From: a virus
DNA: 64,000 bases
Virus record (IMG/VR): IMGVR_UViG_3300030685_000016
Coordinates: 62,001 to 126,000 of that record
Strand: one strand, 5' to 3'
Both the position numbers and the translations under genes were made by a program. Positions 54,681 through 63,177 of the stretch are shown here, piece after piece (within the stretch, counting starts at the first letter, position 1; every line of letters starts with the position of its first letter). The notes below the pieces were generated by a model. It saw only the letters and a list, made by a program, of their open reading frames with translations, made no database searches and had not been told where the DNA came from.

Positions 54681-55230
54681 AATATTTTTTGATACAGAAT
54701 TTACAGGGTTAAAACAAGATGCTGATCTTATTTCTATAGGTTTGGTATCTGAGTGTGGAAAAACATTCTATGCAGAGTTTACTGATTATAATTTTGTAAA
54801 ATGTGATGATTGGATTTTTGAAAATATTATTAAAAAATTAGTTTTTAATGATTATCCAAAATCTGGAATTATTATATCAAATGATCCCGCTGTATTTAGA
54901 ATGAAGGCTAATTCTCTATCTATTAAAGAGCAATTAGAAAAATGGTTTTCTCAGTTTGATAAAGTAGAAATTTGGAGTGATTGTTTAGCATATGATTGGG
55001 TATTATTTTGTGGATTATTTGGGCATGCTTTTAATATTCCTAAAAATATTTACTACATTCCATTTGATATTTGTACTTTATTTAAAATTAAAGGTATTGA
55101 TCCTGATATAAATAGAGAAGAATATGCTGATATGAATTCAGAAATATTAAAACATAATGCTTTATGGGATGCACAAGTGATTAAAAAATGTTATAATAAA
55201 TTAATGTCTAATGAAATGGTTTGTGAGTGA
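54673..55230 (+). CDS. DEDD-family 3'-5' exonuclease
   Basis: 185 residues. Motif I IFFDTEFTGL (DxE), a central WSDCLAYDWVLFCGL region (second Asp) and motif III HNALWDAQV (HxAxxD), the DEDDh arrangement. Members degrade DNA or RNA from the 3' end; this short, stand-alone form is common in phages. Its role in RNA turnover beside Ro60 is only a thought. Start overlaps the previous gene. Confidence 0.75.
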   Translation: MTKIFFDTEFTGLKQDADLISIGLVSECGKTFYAEFTDYNFVKCDDWIFENIIKKLVFNDYPKSGIIISNDPAVFRMKANSLSIKEQLEKWFSQFDKVEIWSDCLAYDWVLFCGLFGHAFNIPKNIYYIPFDICTLFKIKGIDPDINREEYADMNSEILKHNALWDAQVIKKCYNKLMSNEMVCE

Positions 55231-55870
55231 TCCACATTACGGGCATGTAAATTTGTGTTCTGCTACATCAGTATGGCAAGACCAGGATAGATGTAGGAAA
55301 TTTAAGTCACTTGAAACAATGAATGATTGGATTGTTAATAGAATTAATTCTGTTGTTAAACAAGATGATGAACTTTATTGTTTAGGTGATTGGTCTTTTG
55401 GAGGTATTGAAAATATTTGGAATTTTAGGAACAGAATTATTTGTAGAACAGTTTATGAAATTTTAGGAAATCATGACGATCATATTAGAAATGATAGACA
55501 ACTTCCTAATTGTAAATTTGATGATTGTTTTCCAGGTGAAGATTCTTTCTTTGACAATTTTAATTTAAATGCTCAAGAGATATTTACATCTGTTCAATCT
55601 TTATTAGAATTAGTTGTTGATAAACAACTAATAATTCTATTTCATCATCCAATAGATCATTGGAGAGATGCGGAAAAAGGATCTATTATGTTACATGGTC
55701 ATTTGCACGGTAAATTAAATAACTGTGAAACTAATCTGAAATATAGAAGAAAGGATGTTGGCATTGATTGTGGAGGTCCATTTTCTCTTGATGAGATTTT
55801 AGAAGAAATGAATAAACGTGAAACTTATAAAAGATCAAATGATGAACTTATTAGTATTAACCAATCATGA
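55211..55870 (+). CDS. Calcineurin-like metallophosphoesterase
   Basis: 219 residues with all metal motifs: SDPHYGH (DxH), CLGDWSFGG (GDx), LGNHDDH (GNHD), LFHHPIDHW (H) and HGHLHGK (GHxH). Such phage enzymes are close to bacterial phosphodiesterase/phosphatases; the substrate is unknown. Overlaps both neighbours. Confidence 0.8.
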   Translation: MKWFVSDPHYGHVNLCSATSVWQDQDRCRKFKSLETMNDWIVNRINSVVKQDDELYCLGDWSFGGIENIWNFRNRIICRTVYEILGNHDDHIRNDRQLPNCKFDDCFPGEDSFFDNFNLNAQEIFTSVQSLLELVVDKQLIILFHHPIDHWRDAEKGSIMLHGHLHGKLNNCETNLKYRRKDVGIDCGGPFSLDEILEEMNKRETYKRSNDELISINQS

Positions 55871-56090
55871 TTTAAGAATGGGCTATAAAAATACTCCTGA
55901 TTGTGATGTAGAACTAAATCATATTCGTTATAATTGTACATCTCTTATTAAAGAAGCAGAAGTTGTCTTATTTGTTGGTAAAAAAAGAATAAAAGTTTTA
56001 AAAAATAATTTAGGACATCGTGATATAGTATTTCCATTTGGTTGGGAATCTAATGATATTATTGAGTTTTGTAAATTTAAAAATGAGTAA
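55839..56090 (+). CDS. Unidentified 83-aa protein
   Basis: Start at 55839 is tentative. Contains HIRYNCTSLIKEAEVVLFVG. Not recognised; overlaps the RNase H gene by 8 bases. Confidence 0.45.
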   Translation: MMNLLVLTNHDLRMGYKNTPDCDVELNHIRYNCTSLIKEAEVVLFVGKKRIKVLKNNLGHRDIVFPFGWESNDIIEFCKFKNE

Positions 56091-56502
56091 AGATATTTCT
56101 ATATACTGCGATGGTGCCTATTCTTCCTTACGTGATAAGGGAGGATGGGCATTTGTTGTTTTAGAAAATGGGATTAAGATTTATTCTAAATTTTATTTCA
56201 AAAATAATACAACTAATAATAGAATGGAGATACAAAGTTGTATTGAGGCCTGTAGCTGGGCAATTCAACAATCCTATTCTGAAATTACAATCTATTCTGA
56301 TTCTATGTACTTGATAGGGACAATGACTAAAGGATGGAAAAAGAATAAGAATCATGATCTTTGGATTTTAATGGACCAGATAAGTAAGAAATTAAAAATT
56401 AACTTTGAACATGTTAAAGGTCATGCAGGAAACGTTTATAATGAATTATGTGATGCACTTGCAAATCAAGGAAGTCATTTAGAAATTGATGAAAATGGGT
56501 AA
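56083..56502 (+). CDS. rnhA: Ribonuclease H
   Basis: 139 residues. The four acidic catalytic positions of RNase HI are visible: ISIYCDGAYSS (Asp), NNRMEIQS (Glu), TIYSDSMYL (Asp) and ELCDALANQ (Asp), with FEHVKGHAGN giving the catalytic His loop. It removes RNA from RNA-DNA hybrids, for example primers during phage replication. It lies in the replication block ahead of the polymerase. Confidence 0.85.
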   Translation: MSKDISIYCDGAYSSLRDKGGWAFVVLENGIKIYSKFYFKNNTTNNRMEIQSCIEACSWAIQQSYSEITIYSDSMYLIGTMTKGWKKNKNHDLWILMDQISKKLKINFEHVKGHAGNVYNELCDALANQGSHLEIDENG

Positions 56503-56758
56503 ATTAGGACAAGGGCCTGCATATCCTATACAAACTAGGATTTATAAAGGTGGTCAAACAGAATTAGGAGAAATTGATGACACTTATTATGGTATGTCTA
56601 TTCGATTACAATTAGCAGGAATGGCAATGCAAGGAATACTGTCTAATCCAAATACTGTATGTGATACTGAAGAAGAATTAGATGAACTTTTTAATGCCTT
56701 TGCTATACTTTCTTTTAAAGCAGCGGATTTATTATTAAAAAAAGAATTTGATGAATAA
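56495..56758 (+). CDS. Unidentified 87-aa protein
   Basis: MGKLGQGPAYPIQTRIYKGG, then a helical part with AMQGILSNPNTV. Looks like a small conserved phage protein with a Gly-rich start. Overlaps both neighbours. Confidence 0.5.
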   Translation: MGKLGQGPAYPIQTRIYKGGQTELGEIDDTYYGMSIRLQLAGMAMQGILSNPNTVCDTEEELDELFNAFAILSFKAADLLLKKEFDE

Positions 56759-57140
56759 ATTAAGATGTTATTATGCACATACAATGTTGTCTTATGGTTC
56801 AACTATTGAAGCACAAGATGTTGCATTGTTAGAATTTTTAGGGTTTGAGGTTGTTAATCCAAATAGCCAAGAAATTGAAGCTGGCGTTCAAACATATATT
56901 TTAGAACGTGGTAAAGAAAACTGCATGGATTTTTTTAAAGAAATCATAGATTATTGTGATTTGATTGCGTTTAGAGGTATGCCTAATGGAGAAATCTTAA
57001 GCGGTGTAGCTTTTGAAGTTAATTACGCTCAAAGTATTGGGCGACCAGTAATTGAGTTACCTTGTAATGTTAAGAGGCGTAGTTTAGACTATTTAGCTAC
57101 AAAACAAATATTAATAGAATTGGGACATTATAAAGTATGA
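56751..57140 (+). CDS. Nucleoside 2-deoxyribosyltransferase-like protein
   Basis: 129 residues. YYAHTMLSYGSTIEAQDVAL (strand, loop, helix), GFEVVNPNSQEIE and DYCDLIAFRGMPNGEILSGV then AFEVNYAQ are the order of the DUF4406/deoxyribosyltransferase fold, with Glu in the AFE position where these enzymes keep the catalytic Glu. It may remodel nucleosides or bind nucleotides. Confidence 0.6.
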   Translation: MNKLRCYYAHTMLSYGSTIEAQDVALLEFLGFEVVNPNSQEIEAGVQTYILERGKENCMDFFKEIIDYCDLIAFRGMPNGEILSGVAFEVNYAQSIGRPVIELPCNVKRRSLDYLATKQILIELGHYKV

Positions 57141-57409
57141 CGGGAATAGAATTAATTGCACAAGAAAGGCATGAACAAATCTATAAACATGGATGGCCAT
57201 TAGAAAAATATTTGGAAGGTGAATTGATTAAAGGTGCATTATTTGCCATTAATCCAGATGTATTTGAATGGCCTTATTATTGGTTAGAACATTATAGAGA
57301 TAAGATTATCAATAAACCAAACCGAATTGAAAGATTGAAAATAGCTGGAGCATTTATTGCTGCAGAAATTGATAGGATTCAATACGAAGAATCAAATAAT
57401 GAAATATGA
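57137..57409 (+). CDS. Phage NTP-diphosphohydrolase-like protein
   Basis: 90 residues. IELIAQERHEQIYKHGWPLE, GELIKGALFAI, then KPNRIERLKIAGAFIAAEID form the pattern (ERxxQ..KHG, ...aGAxIAAEIDR) of small phage proteins related to MazG-like dATP/dGTP diphosphohydrolases. The acidic metal residues are only partly evident, so activity is uncertain. Confidence 0.5.
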   Translation: MTGIELIAQERHEQIYKHGWPLEKYLEGELIKGALFAINPDVFEWPYYWLEHYRDKIINKPNRIERLKIAGAFIAAEIDRIQYEESNNEI

Positions 57410-57987
57410 TACAAAGAACAGTAGTAGAGAATAGTTCCAAGAATATGGTCATTATGGATGTATTTTCCAAATTGGCACAAGAGAGAATCATCTTTATTGA
57501 TGATGTAATTACTGAAGAATTAGCTAATGGAGTAATTGCTCAGATGTTATATCTAGATTCAGTTGATTCTAAAAAATTTATTAATATTTATATTAATAGT
57601 CCAGGTGGAACAATATTAGATGGATTAGCAATTTATGATGTTTCAAAGATTATTAAATCTCCTATAAGAACTACCTGTATAGGTGGTGCAGAAAGTATGG
57701 GAGCTATTTTAATGTTGATGGGACAGGAGAGGATTGGATTACCTCATTGTAGATTAATGTTACATGAAGCTTCTGGATATATTATAGGTAAAACTGCTTC
57801 AGTTAAAATTGATTTTGAATTACAATTATCTCTTCAGAAGGATATTTTTGACATTGTAAAAGAGCATACTACAATAACTAATATTGATGAGGTTTTGAAA
57901 TTTGATAAATGGTTTAATGCAAAGGAAGCTTTGGAATGTGGACTTTTAACAAAGATTGCATCCTATGTCGAAAAAGATAACGGATAA
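57406..57987 (+). CDS. clpP: ClpP-like serine protease
   Basis: 193 residues, close to bacterial ClpP length. YINSPGGTILDGLAIYD (oxyanion loop), TCIGGAESMGAIL with the catalytic Ser, and PHCRLMLHEASG with the catalytic His. The Asp expected ~50 residues later lies in the KFDKWFNA region. As it stands in the replication block, not beside capsid genes, it may be a host-directed or modified ClpP rather than a head protease. Confidence 0.85.
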   Translation: MIQRTVVENSSKNMVIMDVFSKLAQERIIFIDDVITEELANGVIAQMLYLDSVDSKKFINIYINSPGGTILDGLAIYDVSKIIKSPIRTTCIGGAESMGAILMLMGQERIGLPHCRLMLHEASGYIIGKTASVKIDFELQLSLQKDIFDIVKEHTTITNIDEVLKFDKWFNAKEALECGLLTKIASYVEKDNG

Positions 57988-58294
57988 TCCTATTGTTTAT
58001 ATTAAAAACAAAAGGACTGTATTTATTGAAGATACATTTATCTATGAAGTAACCATATGTGCATATTTTCCTAATTATTTTTCAGTAGTTAATACAACAT
58101 ATTTTTCCTGTAAACATGAGATCCCATTTATTGTGGAATCATTTTGGAAAAATCCACATACTGAAATTTGTTGTGAATTATATGCAGCACCATTAAATTG
58201 GTTATTAGATAACGGGTTTACTGTTTATATTAAACCTGAGAAGAAACGAATAACAAAAAAGAATAATGACGAATCGAAAACTATCATTACTTAG
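57965..58294 (+). CDS. Unidentified 109-aa protein
   Basis: Start at 57965 (MSKKITDNPIVYIKNKRTVF) overlaps the ClpP end. Beta-rich. Overlaps the ferritin gene. Not recognised. Confidence 0.5.
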   Translation: MSKKITDNPIVYIKNKRTVFIEDTFIYEVTICAYFPNYFSVVNTTYFSCKHEIPFIVESFWKNPHTEICCELYAAPLNWLLDNGFTVYIKPEKKRITKKNNDESKTIIT

Positions 58295-58775
58295 TACTGA
58301 GTTAAAGGATTTGTTAGTTAAACAAATAGCACATGAATTAAAGAATCATAATCTATATTTAAGTATAGCAAACTTCTTTAGTGTTGAGGCTATTTCAGAT
58401 CTGCAGACATATTATGAGAAAAGAGCGCATGAAGAATGGAATCATCATAAATGGATTATGGACTATCTTTCTGATGCTGATGTAAAATTTGTTTACCCAG
58501 CTGTGGAAATAAATACTGAGACATTTGATTCAAGTTACACTGCTCCTTTTACTGCGACAGTTGATAGAGAAATTCAAACAACTCAATTGATTTATGCAAT
58601 TTATGAACAAGCTGTATCTGAAAAAGATTTTATGACTGCTAGTTGGTTATACGATAAATTAATCAAAGAACAGATTGAGGAAGAAAATGTTTCCCGTATG
58701 GCAAGAACTATTATGGAGGAGCCAGGAGATATATTTATAAAAGCAGAACAAGTACTTGATTTATTAGAAAACTAA
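58266..58775 (+). CDS. Ferritin-like iron-storage protein
   Basis: 169 residues, matching bacterial non-haem ferritin length. A four-helix bundle with ferroxidase ligands: KQIAHELKNHNLYLSIANFF (Glu), YYEKRAHEEWNHHKWIMDYL (Glu and ExxH), REIQTTQLIYAIYEQA (Glu) and KLIKEQIEEE. Ferritin oxidises Fe(II) and stores iron. Phage-encoded examples exist but are rare; it may protect DNA from iron-driven damage. Confidence 0.8.
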   Translation: MTNRKLSLLSTELKDLLVKQIAHELKNHNLYLSIANFFSVEAISDLQTYYEKRAHEEWNHHKWIMDYLSDADVKFVYPAVEINTETFDSSYTAPFTATVDREIQTTQLIYAIYEQAVSEKDFMTASWLYDKLIKEQIEEENVSRMARTIMEEPGDIFIKAEQVLDLLEN

Positions 58776-58957
58776 TGTATTTAATTAAAACTCCAGAAGG
58801 AGAACTTGATGACGTTGTTCCTTTTACTTTAGAAGAAGTAACTGCTTTTGAAAAATCCCATCCCGGATGGACAGTTGAGGAATTTGATGAAGAGGATTTT
58901 ATAGATGAGAATATGTTAACAGATGAATATGGAAGTGCTGATGCCCTCCCATGGTAG
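58775..58957 (+). CDS. Acidic 60-aa protein
   Basis: TPEGELDDVVPFTLEEVTAF and an acidic remainder; no basic patch. It starts at the last base of the ferritin stop. Not recognised. Confidence 0.5.
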   Translation: MYLIKTPEGELDDVVPFTLEEVTAFEKSHPGWTVEEFDEEDFIDENMLTDEYGSADALPW

Positions 58958-59253
58958 AACGAATAGAAGAAGTACAATTAGTAGCATGTAGGGAATCTAA
59001 TTACACAATGTATGTTTTTAAAAAAATAAATTCATCAGAATTTATAATGTGTACTAGATTACCTAATTGGCAAGTTCCAGATATAAAAATGCTTGATGTA
59101 GGATTTTTACAATATCATATTGTAAAAGCTGGAGATGTATATTTTGATCCGAAACTTGAAACAACTACTAAATATAATTATTCTAATGTTTATTTTATAA
59201 ATTTTATATTAAAAACAGAGGTTTTACAAACAAATAACGAAATAATATTATAA
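58951..59253 (+). CDS. Unidentified 100-aa protein
   Basis: Beta-rich: VQLVACRESNYTMYVFKKIN, then SEFIMCTRLPNWQVPD. Not recognised; 7-base overlap with the previous gene. Confidence 0.5.
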   Translation: MVERIEEVQLVACRESNYTMYVFKKINSSEFIMCTRLPNWQVPDIKMLDVGFLQYHIVKAGDVYFDPKLETTTKYNYSNVYFINFILKTEVLQTNNEIIL

Positions 59254-59256
59254 GAT

Positions 59257-60114
59257 ATGAATACTACATTACTTGAAAATAAATTATCAGAAGCTATTGA
59301 GCAGAAGAGAACAGATATAAACTCTTTCATTTGGAAGGGTAACAAAACATTAGATAGTGCTGGAAAATATAAACAGTCAGAGAAGAAATTAACTGCAATG
59401 ACTGAATTTGAGATTAATGAATGTTATAATCATTGTAAAACAATGTTGTTCAACAAAAGTATTCAAAATCCGGGAAGGTATCTCGTATTAGAATTAATTA
59501 CTGAACAAAAAGATCATTGTGGTGCAGAATTATTTCTTCGTTTTCTTGAAACAAATAACAAACTTAGTAGATTCAATTTAATTGGAGCTATTAATGATTT
59601 CCTTGCTGCAAACAAAGAAGCGTTAAAAGGAAATAAAGTTAACATGAGTACTATCTTTAATGGGGTCCCCAATGAGTTTGAAAAAATTCCTTTAAGCTTA
59701 GTGATGGATGGTTGTTTAGATCGTTTAGGTGTGTTTAATAAGAAACACATAACAAGAACTTTTATTTTAAAACAGGGTATTTGGTTAACTCCTGCTGAAT
59801 CTAAGGATTTAGTGGAGTATGATCAAGAAGGTAATTTAGTAGATCGTATTGAAGTTATTCGTGATAGACTTGGAATAAAAGAAATTGAGAGATTATATAT
59901 CAATTCTAAAGGATTGAATTTCACTCAAATGAGAGCTATGTTGAATATCAAACCTAATAAGAAATATAAAGATTTGACAACATCTCAATTAGAGACTCTT
60001 AGAAATAGGATATTATTCAGTTTGGAAGAAACAGTTAAAAGCCATATTCAATCTTGGGAACAAAGAATGTTTGAAATTGAATTAGTGGCTGAGTATAAAG
60101 GGTTTAAGTTGTAA
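59257..60114 (+). CDS. Unidentified 285-aa protein of the replication block
   Basis: Helical and soluble. Contains GVFNKKHITRTFILKQGIWL, YDQEGNLVDRIEVIRDRLGI and ESKDLVEYD. It sits two small genes before DNA polymerase, so a replication role is plausible. I do not recognise the family. Confidence 0.5.
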   Translation: MNTTLLENKLSEAIEQKRTDINSFIWKGNKTLDSAGKYKQSEKKLTAMTEFEINECYNHCKTMLFNKSIQNPGRYLVLELITEQKDHCGAELFLRFLETNNKLSRFNLIGAINDFLAANKEALKGNKVNMSTIFNGVPNEFEKIPLSLVMDGCLDRLGVFNKKHITRTFILKQGIWLTPAESKDLVEYDQEGNLVDRIEVIRDRLGIKEIERLYINSKGLNFTQMRAMLNIKPNKKYKDLTTSQLETLRNRILFSLEETVKSHIQSWEQRMFEIELVAEYKGFKL

Positions 60115-60118
60115 ATTA

Positions 60119-60466
60119 ATGAAACGATTTTTAATAAATTTATCTACTAATTGGTGCGGAGAAGATCAAGATTATTCTGCGTGGGCTGAGGATGAATTTG
60201 AGCTAGAAGCTCATGCTAATCTAGATGTACATTCATATGATAATTTTGATAGCTTTGGTGGTTTTGAAGCAATGTTGGAAGAAATGTATGGAACATCAGA
60301 TAGAGATGAATTAACTGACGAACAAATTACTGAAGCAGAAAATAATGAGGGTAGTTATTACTCTTATACTATTGAGCCTTGGGATGAAGATCGTGATGAA
60401 GAAGAATGGAAATGGTATGAGTTAATTTACGACGGAAGAGAAAAGAAAGAGGAAAATGCTATATAA
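60119..60466 (+). CDS. Acidic 115-aa protein
   Basis: Rich in Asp and Glu throughout (DEFELEAHANLDVHSYDNFD, EPWDEDRDEEEWKWYELIYD). DNA mimics have this composition, but nothing specific is visible. Overlaps the next acidic gene. Confidence 0.5.
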   Translation: MKRFLINLSTNWCGEDQDYSAWAEDEFELEAHANLDVHSYDNFDSFGGFEAMLEEMYGTSDRDELTDEQITEAENNEGSYYSYTIEPWDEDRDEEEWKWYELIYDGREKKEENAI

Positions 60467-60827
60467 TATTTATGCAGGATTAGGTGGTGGTTTTGGTAGC
60501 AACTTAGAAGAAGTTGAAAGTGAAGTAGATTTTGCTTGTGAATCAGATGCATGGGAAGCAGCTTGGGAAGCAGCTTGTGAGATATATGAAGGTTATATTG
60601 GAACAGATGATAGTATAAGATCTGTTGCTCAAATTATTGAGGATGATCTTAAAACTGATCCTGAGTATGCTGAAGCAACTGAAGAAGAACTTGAAAAAGT
60701 TGCAATAGAAATCTTTGAAGAAGAAAGAGAAGGTTGGCTTGAATATAATGTCGAGGAATGCCTTGAAGATGAAGATAATATGTGGGAAGATGATGTAGAA
60801 GAAGAGGAAGAAGAGGAGGATTTATAA
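60456..60827 (+). CDS. Very acidic 123-aa protein
   Basis: Gly-rich start (YNIYAGLGGGFGSNLEEVES), then a helical acidic body ending in a Glu/Asp run. The Y-x-x-x-G-L-G-G-G-F-G start is shared with phage hypothetical proteins I have seen. Encoded 2 bases before the polymerase. Confidence 0.55.
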   Translation: MLYNIYAGLGGGFGSNLEEVESEVDFACESDAWEAAWEAACEIYEGYIGTDDSIRSVAQIIEDDLKTDPEYAEATEEELEKVAIEIFEEEREGWLEYNVEECLEDEDNMWEDDVEEEEEEEDL

Positions 60828-60829
60828 TA

Positions 60830-62812
60830 ATGATTTTTTTAGTAACTAATCAAGTTTCTTTTTTTAATCCAGAATGGTTTAAAATTATAAGCTTAGAAGA
60901 AGGAATTAATTTACTTCAGGGATATGATGAGTTAGGAATTGACACAGAAACTACCGGGTTAGATTGCTATACTAAACAATTATTATTAGTACAAATCGGA
61001 AATGCAAAATTTCAAGTATTATTTGATATTTCAAGTTATGATGGAGTAATTCCCAAACCTTTGAAAGATTATTTAAATACAACTAATACTCTATTACTTC
61101 TACAAAATGCGAAATTTGATTTAAAGTTTTTATTTCATCAAGGAGTAATCCTTACAAAAGTATATGACACCTTCTTAGCAGAGGTTATCATTACTAATGG
61201 TTTACAGTATGCAGGGCGAGATTTAGAATCCCTTGCATTAAAATATTGTCAAAAGCAGTTAGATAAATCTGTAAGAGGTGAAATTATTAAAAGAGGATTA
61301 AGTGATCGTGTTTTAGTTTACGCTGCGGAAGATGTTGAATTTCTTCCACAAATAAAAAGAATGCAGCTTGCAATAGCAAAGGATTTAAATCTTCTAAATG
61401 CAATAGCTTTAGATAATTCTTTTGTTATTGTACTTGCATATGTAGAATATTGTGGTATCAAACTTGATTATGATAAATGGGTAAAAAGAACTGCTAAAAA
61501 TGTTGAGGAAGCTTATGAATTAAAACTTAGGTTAGAAGAACAATTATTAAAAGATGACAAATCTCAATGTTTTTCTGGCATGTCTGATCTTTGGTCTGGC
61601 AAACAGGATTGTATTGTTAATTGGGATTCTCCAAAACAAGTTCTTAAAGTTCTTGAAAGTTATGGAGTAAAAGTAACTGTAAGAGAAAAAGGAATTGAGA
61701 AGAAATCTATTGATGCTAAGGTGTTAGATCCTCAGCGAGATAAATTCTCAATTCTTCCATTTTATCTTGATTATAAAGCTAAGCAGAAGGATATCTCTAC
61801 TTATGGAACATCTTGGAAGAATAAAATTAACCCTATAACTGGAAGAATACATACTACCTTTAAGCAGTTGATGGATACGGGCCGCCTATCTTGTGGAAAC
61901 AAGGATGATGGTACCCCAAATTTGCAGAACCTGCCCTCAGGATATGAAACAAGAAGTTGTTTTATTTCTGAAAAGGGAAATATTATGATAGATGCCGATT
62001 ATTCAAGTCAAGAGCAAATTATATTAGCTAACTTTAGTAAAGAGGAGAATTTAATTAACTTCTATGCTAAGGGATTTCATGATATGCATAGCTATATTGC
62101 ATTTTTAATGTTTCCTAATATTAGGAAATATTCATTAGAAGAATTGACTCCTGATAAATTAGAATATATTAAGAAAGAGTATGCTGATAAAAGATTTTTA
62201 GCTAAGAAGGCAGGGTTTTCGATAAATTATGGGGGAAATGGATCTACAATTGCTCAAAATTGTAATATATCTAAGAAAGAAGGAGAATTTGTATACAAAT
62301 CATACTTTGATTCTTTTCCAAAGCTACGCGAATATTTTGATTTGGTGTTAAGAAAAGCATGTCATTTTGGATATATTCAGTTTAATAATATAACTGGTAG
62401 AAAATATTTCTTTAATATTGCAGAAAATCATTATTTTCAATTAAGAGATCAAGTTGAAGATCCTTATTTTTGGCAACATGAACCAAATGCTCGAGAGATT
62501 TTTAGAAAATATAGCTCTGCTCAAAATGAGATGAGTCGTATTGCTCAGAACTTTCCAATTCAGGGTTCAGCTTCTGATATAACAAAATATGCATGTATTC
62601 TATTCTTTAAAGTCATTTTAGCAAACAAATGGTGGATGAAGGTTAAAATTGTTAATCTCATTCATGATGAAATTTTAGTAGAATGTCCTGAGGAAATGTT
62701 AGAGGAAGTAAAGCCTATATTATTAAAATGTATGGAAGATGCAGGTAAGCCATTTTGTGAGATTGTATCATTGAAAGCTTCTGCAGAATCAGGATTATAT
62801 TGGGTTCATTAA
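60830..62812 (+). CDS. polA: Family A DNA polymerase
   Basis: 660 residues. N-terminal 3'-5' exonuclease: LGIDTETTGLDCY, LLLLQNAKFDLKFL and VYAAEDVEFL (DEDD). Polymerase: motif A MIDADYSSQEQIILANFS, motif B LAKKAGFSINYGGNGST and motif C NLIHDEILVECP. There is no 5' nuclease domain, as usual for phage replicases. All Trp codons are TGG, which shows that TGA is not the ordinary Trp codon here. It is the main replicase candidate. Confidence 0.9.
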   Translation: MIFLVTNQVSFFNPEWFKIISLEEGINLLQGYDELGIDTETTGLDCYTKQLLLVQIGNAKFQVLFDISSYDGVIPKPLKDYLNTTNTLLLLQNAKFDLKFLFHQGVILTKVYDTFLAEVIITNGLQYAGRDLESLALKYCQKQLDKSVRGEIIKRGLSDRVLVYAAEDVEFLPQIKRMQLAIAKDLNLLNAIALDNSFVIVLAYVEYCGIKLDYDKWVKRTAKNVEEAYELKLRLEEQLLKDDKSQCFSGMSDLWSGKQDCIVNWDSPKQVLKVLESYGVKVTVREKGIEKKSIDAKVLDPQRDKFSILPFYLDYKAKQKDISTYGTSWKNKINPITGRIHTTFKQLMDTGRLSCGNKDDGTPNLQNLPSGYETRSCFISEKGNIMIDADYSSQEQIILANFSKEENLINFYAKGFHDMHSYIAFLMFPNIRKYSLEELTPDKLEYIKKEYADKRFLAKKAGFSINYGGNGSTIAQNCNISKKEGEFVYKSYFDSFPKLREYFDLVLRKACHFGYIQFNNITGRKYFFNIAENHYFQLRDQVEDPYFWQHEPNAREIFRKYSSAQNEMSRIAQNFPIQGSASDITKYACILFFKVILANKWWMKVKIVNLIHDEILVECPEEMLEEVKPILLKCMEDAGKPFCEIVSLKASAESGLYWVH

Positions 62813-62827
62813 TAATAAAATAAAATT

Positions 62828-63109
62828 ATGAAAAAAGGTGATTTAATAAAACTTACCAAAGTAAGTGATGATTTTTTCAACGGAAATCATCCAAATGGTA
62901 TTTATGAAGGTTATACAAGAATTGGAGAACTTCAGGATGATATTACAGTTGGAAAACGTTGTCATATTGTTCACCCACTTACTGGCGAATATTTATCAAC
63001 CAGTGATGTTGTTAGTTTTGATGGAGAATTTATGATAACAACATATTCTACTTATAAAGCTGAATTGTTAAAAGATTCTGAGGAAGATAAAAATTCTGCA
63101 ATTTTATAA
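62828..63109 (+). CDS. Unidentified 93-aa protein
   Basis: MKKGDLIKLTKVSDDFFNGN suggests a small beta-barrel (SH3-like), acidic tail. Lies between polymerase and helicase. Not recognised. Confidence 0.5.
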   Translation: MKKGDLIKLTKVSDDFFNGNHPNGIYEGYTRIGELQDDITVGKRCHIVHPLTGEYLSTSDVVSFDGEFMITTYSTYKAELLKDSEEDKNSAIL

Positions 63110-63177
63110 AAATTTTTTTAGTACTTTTATACTCTTATACCGTTTAGAAAATGTATGTAAAAATGAAATTATAAAGA

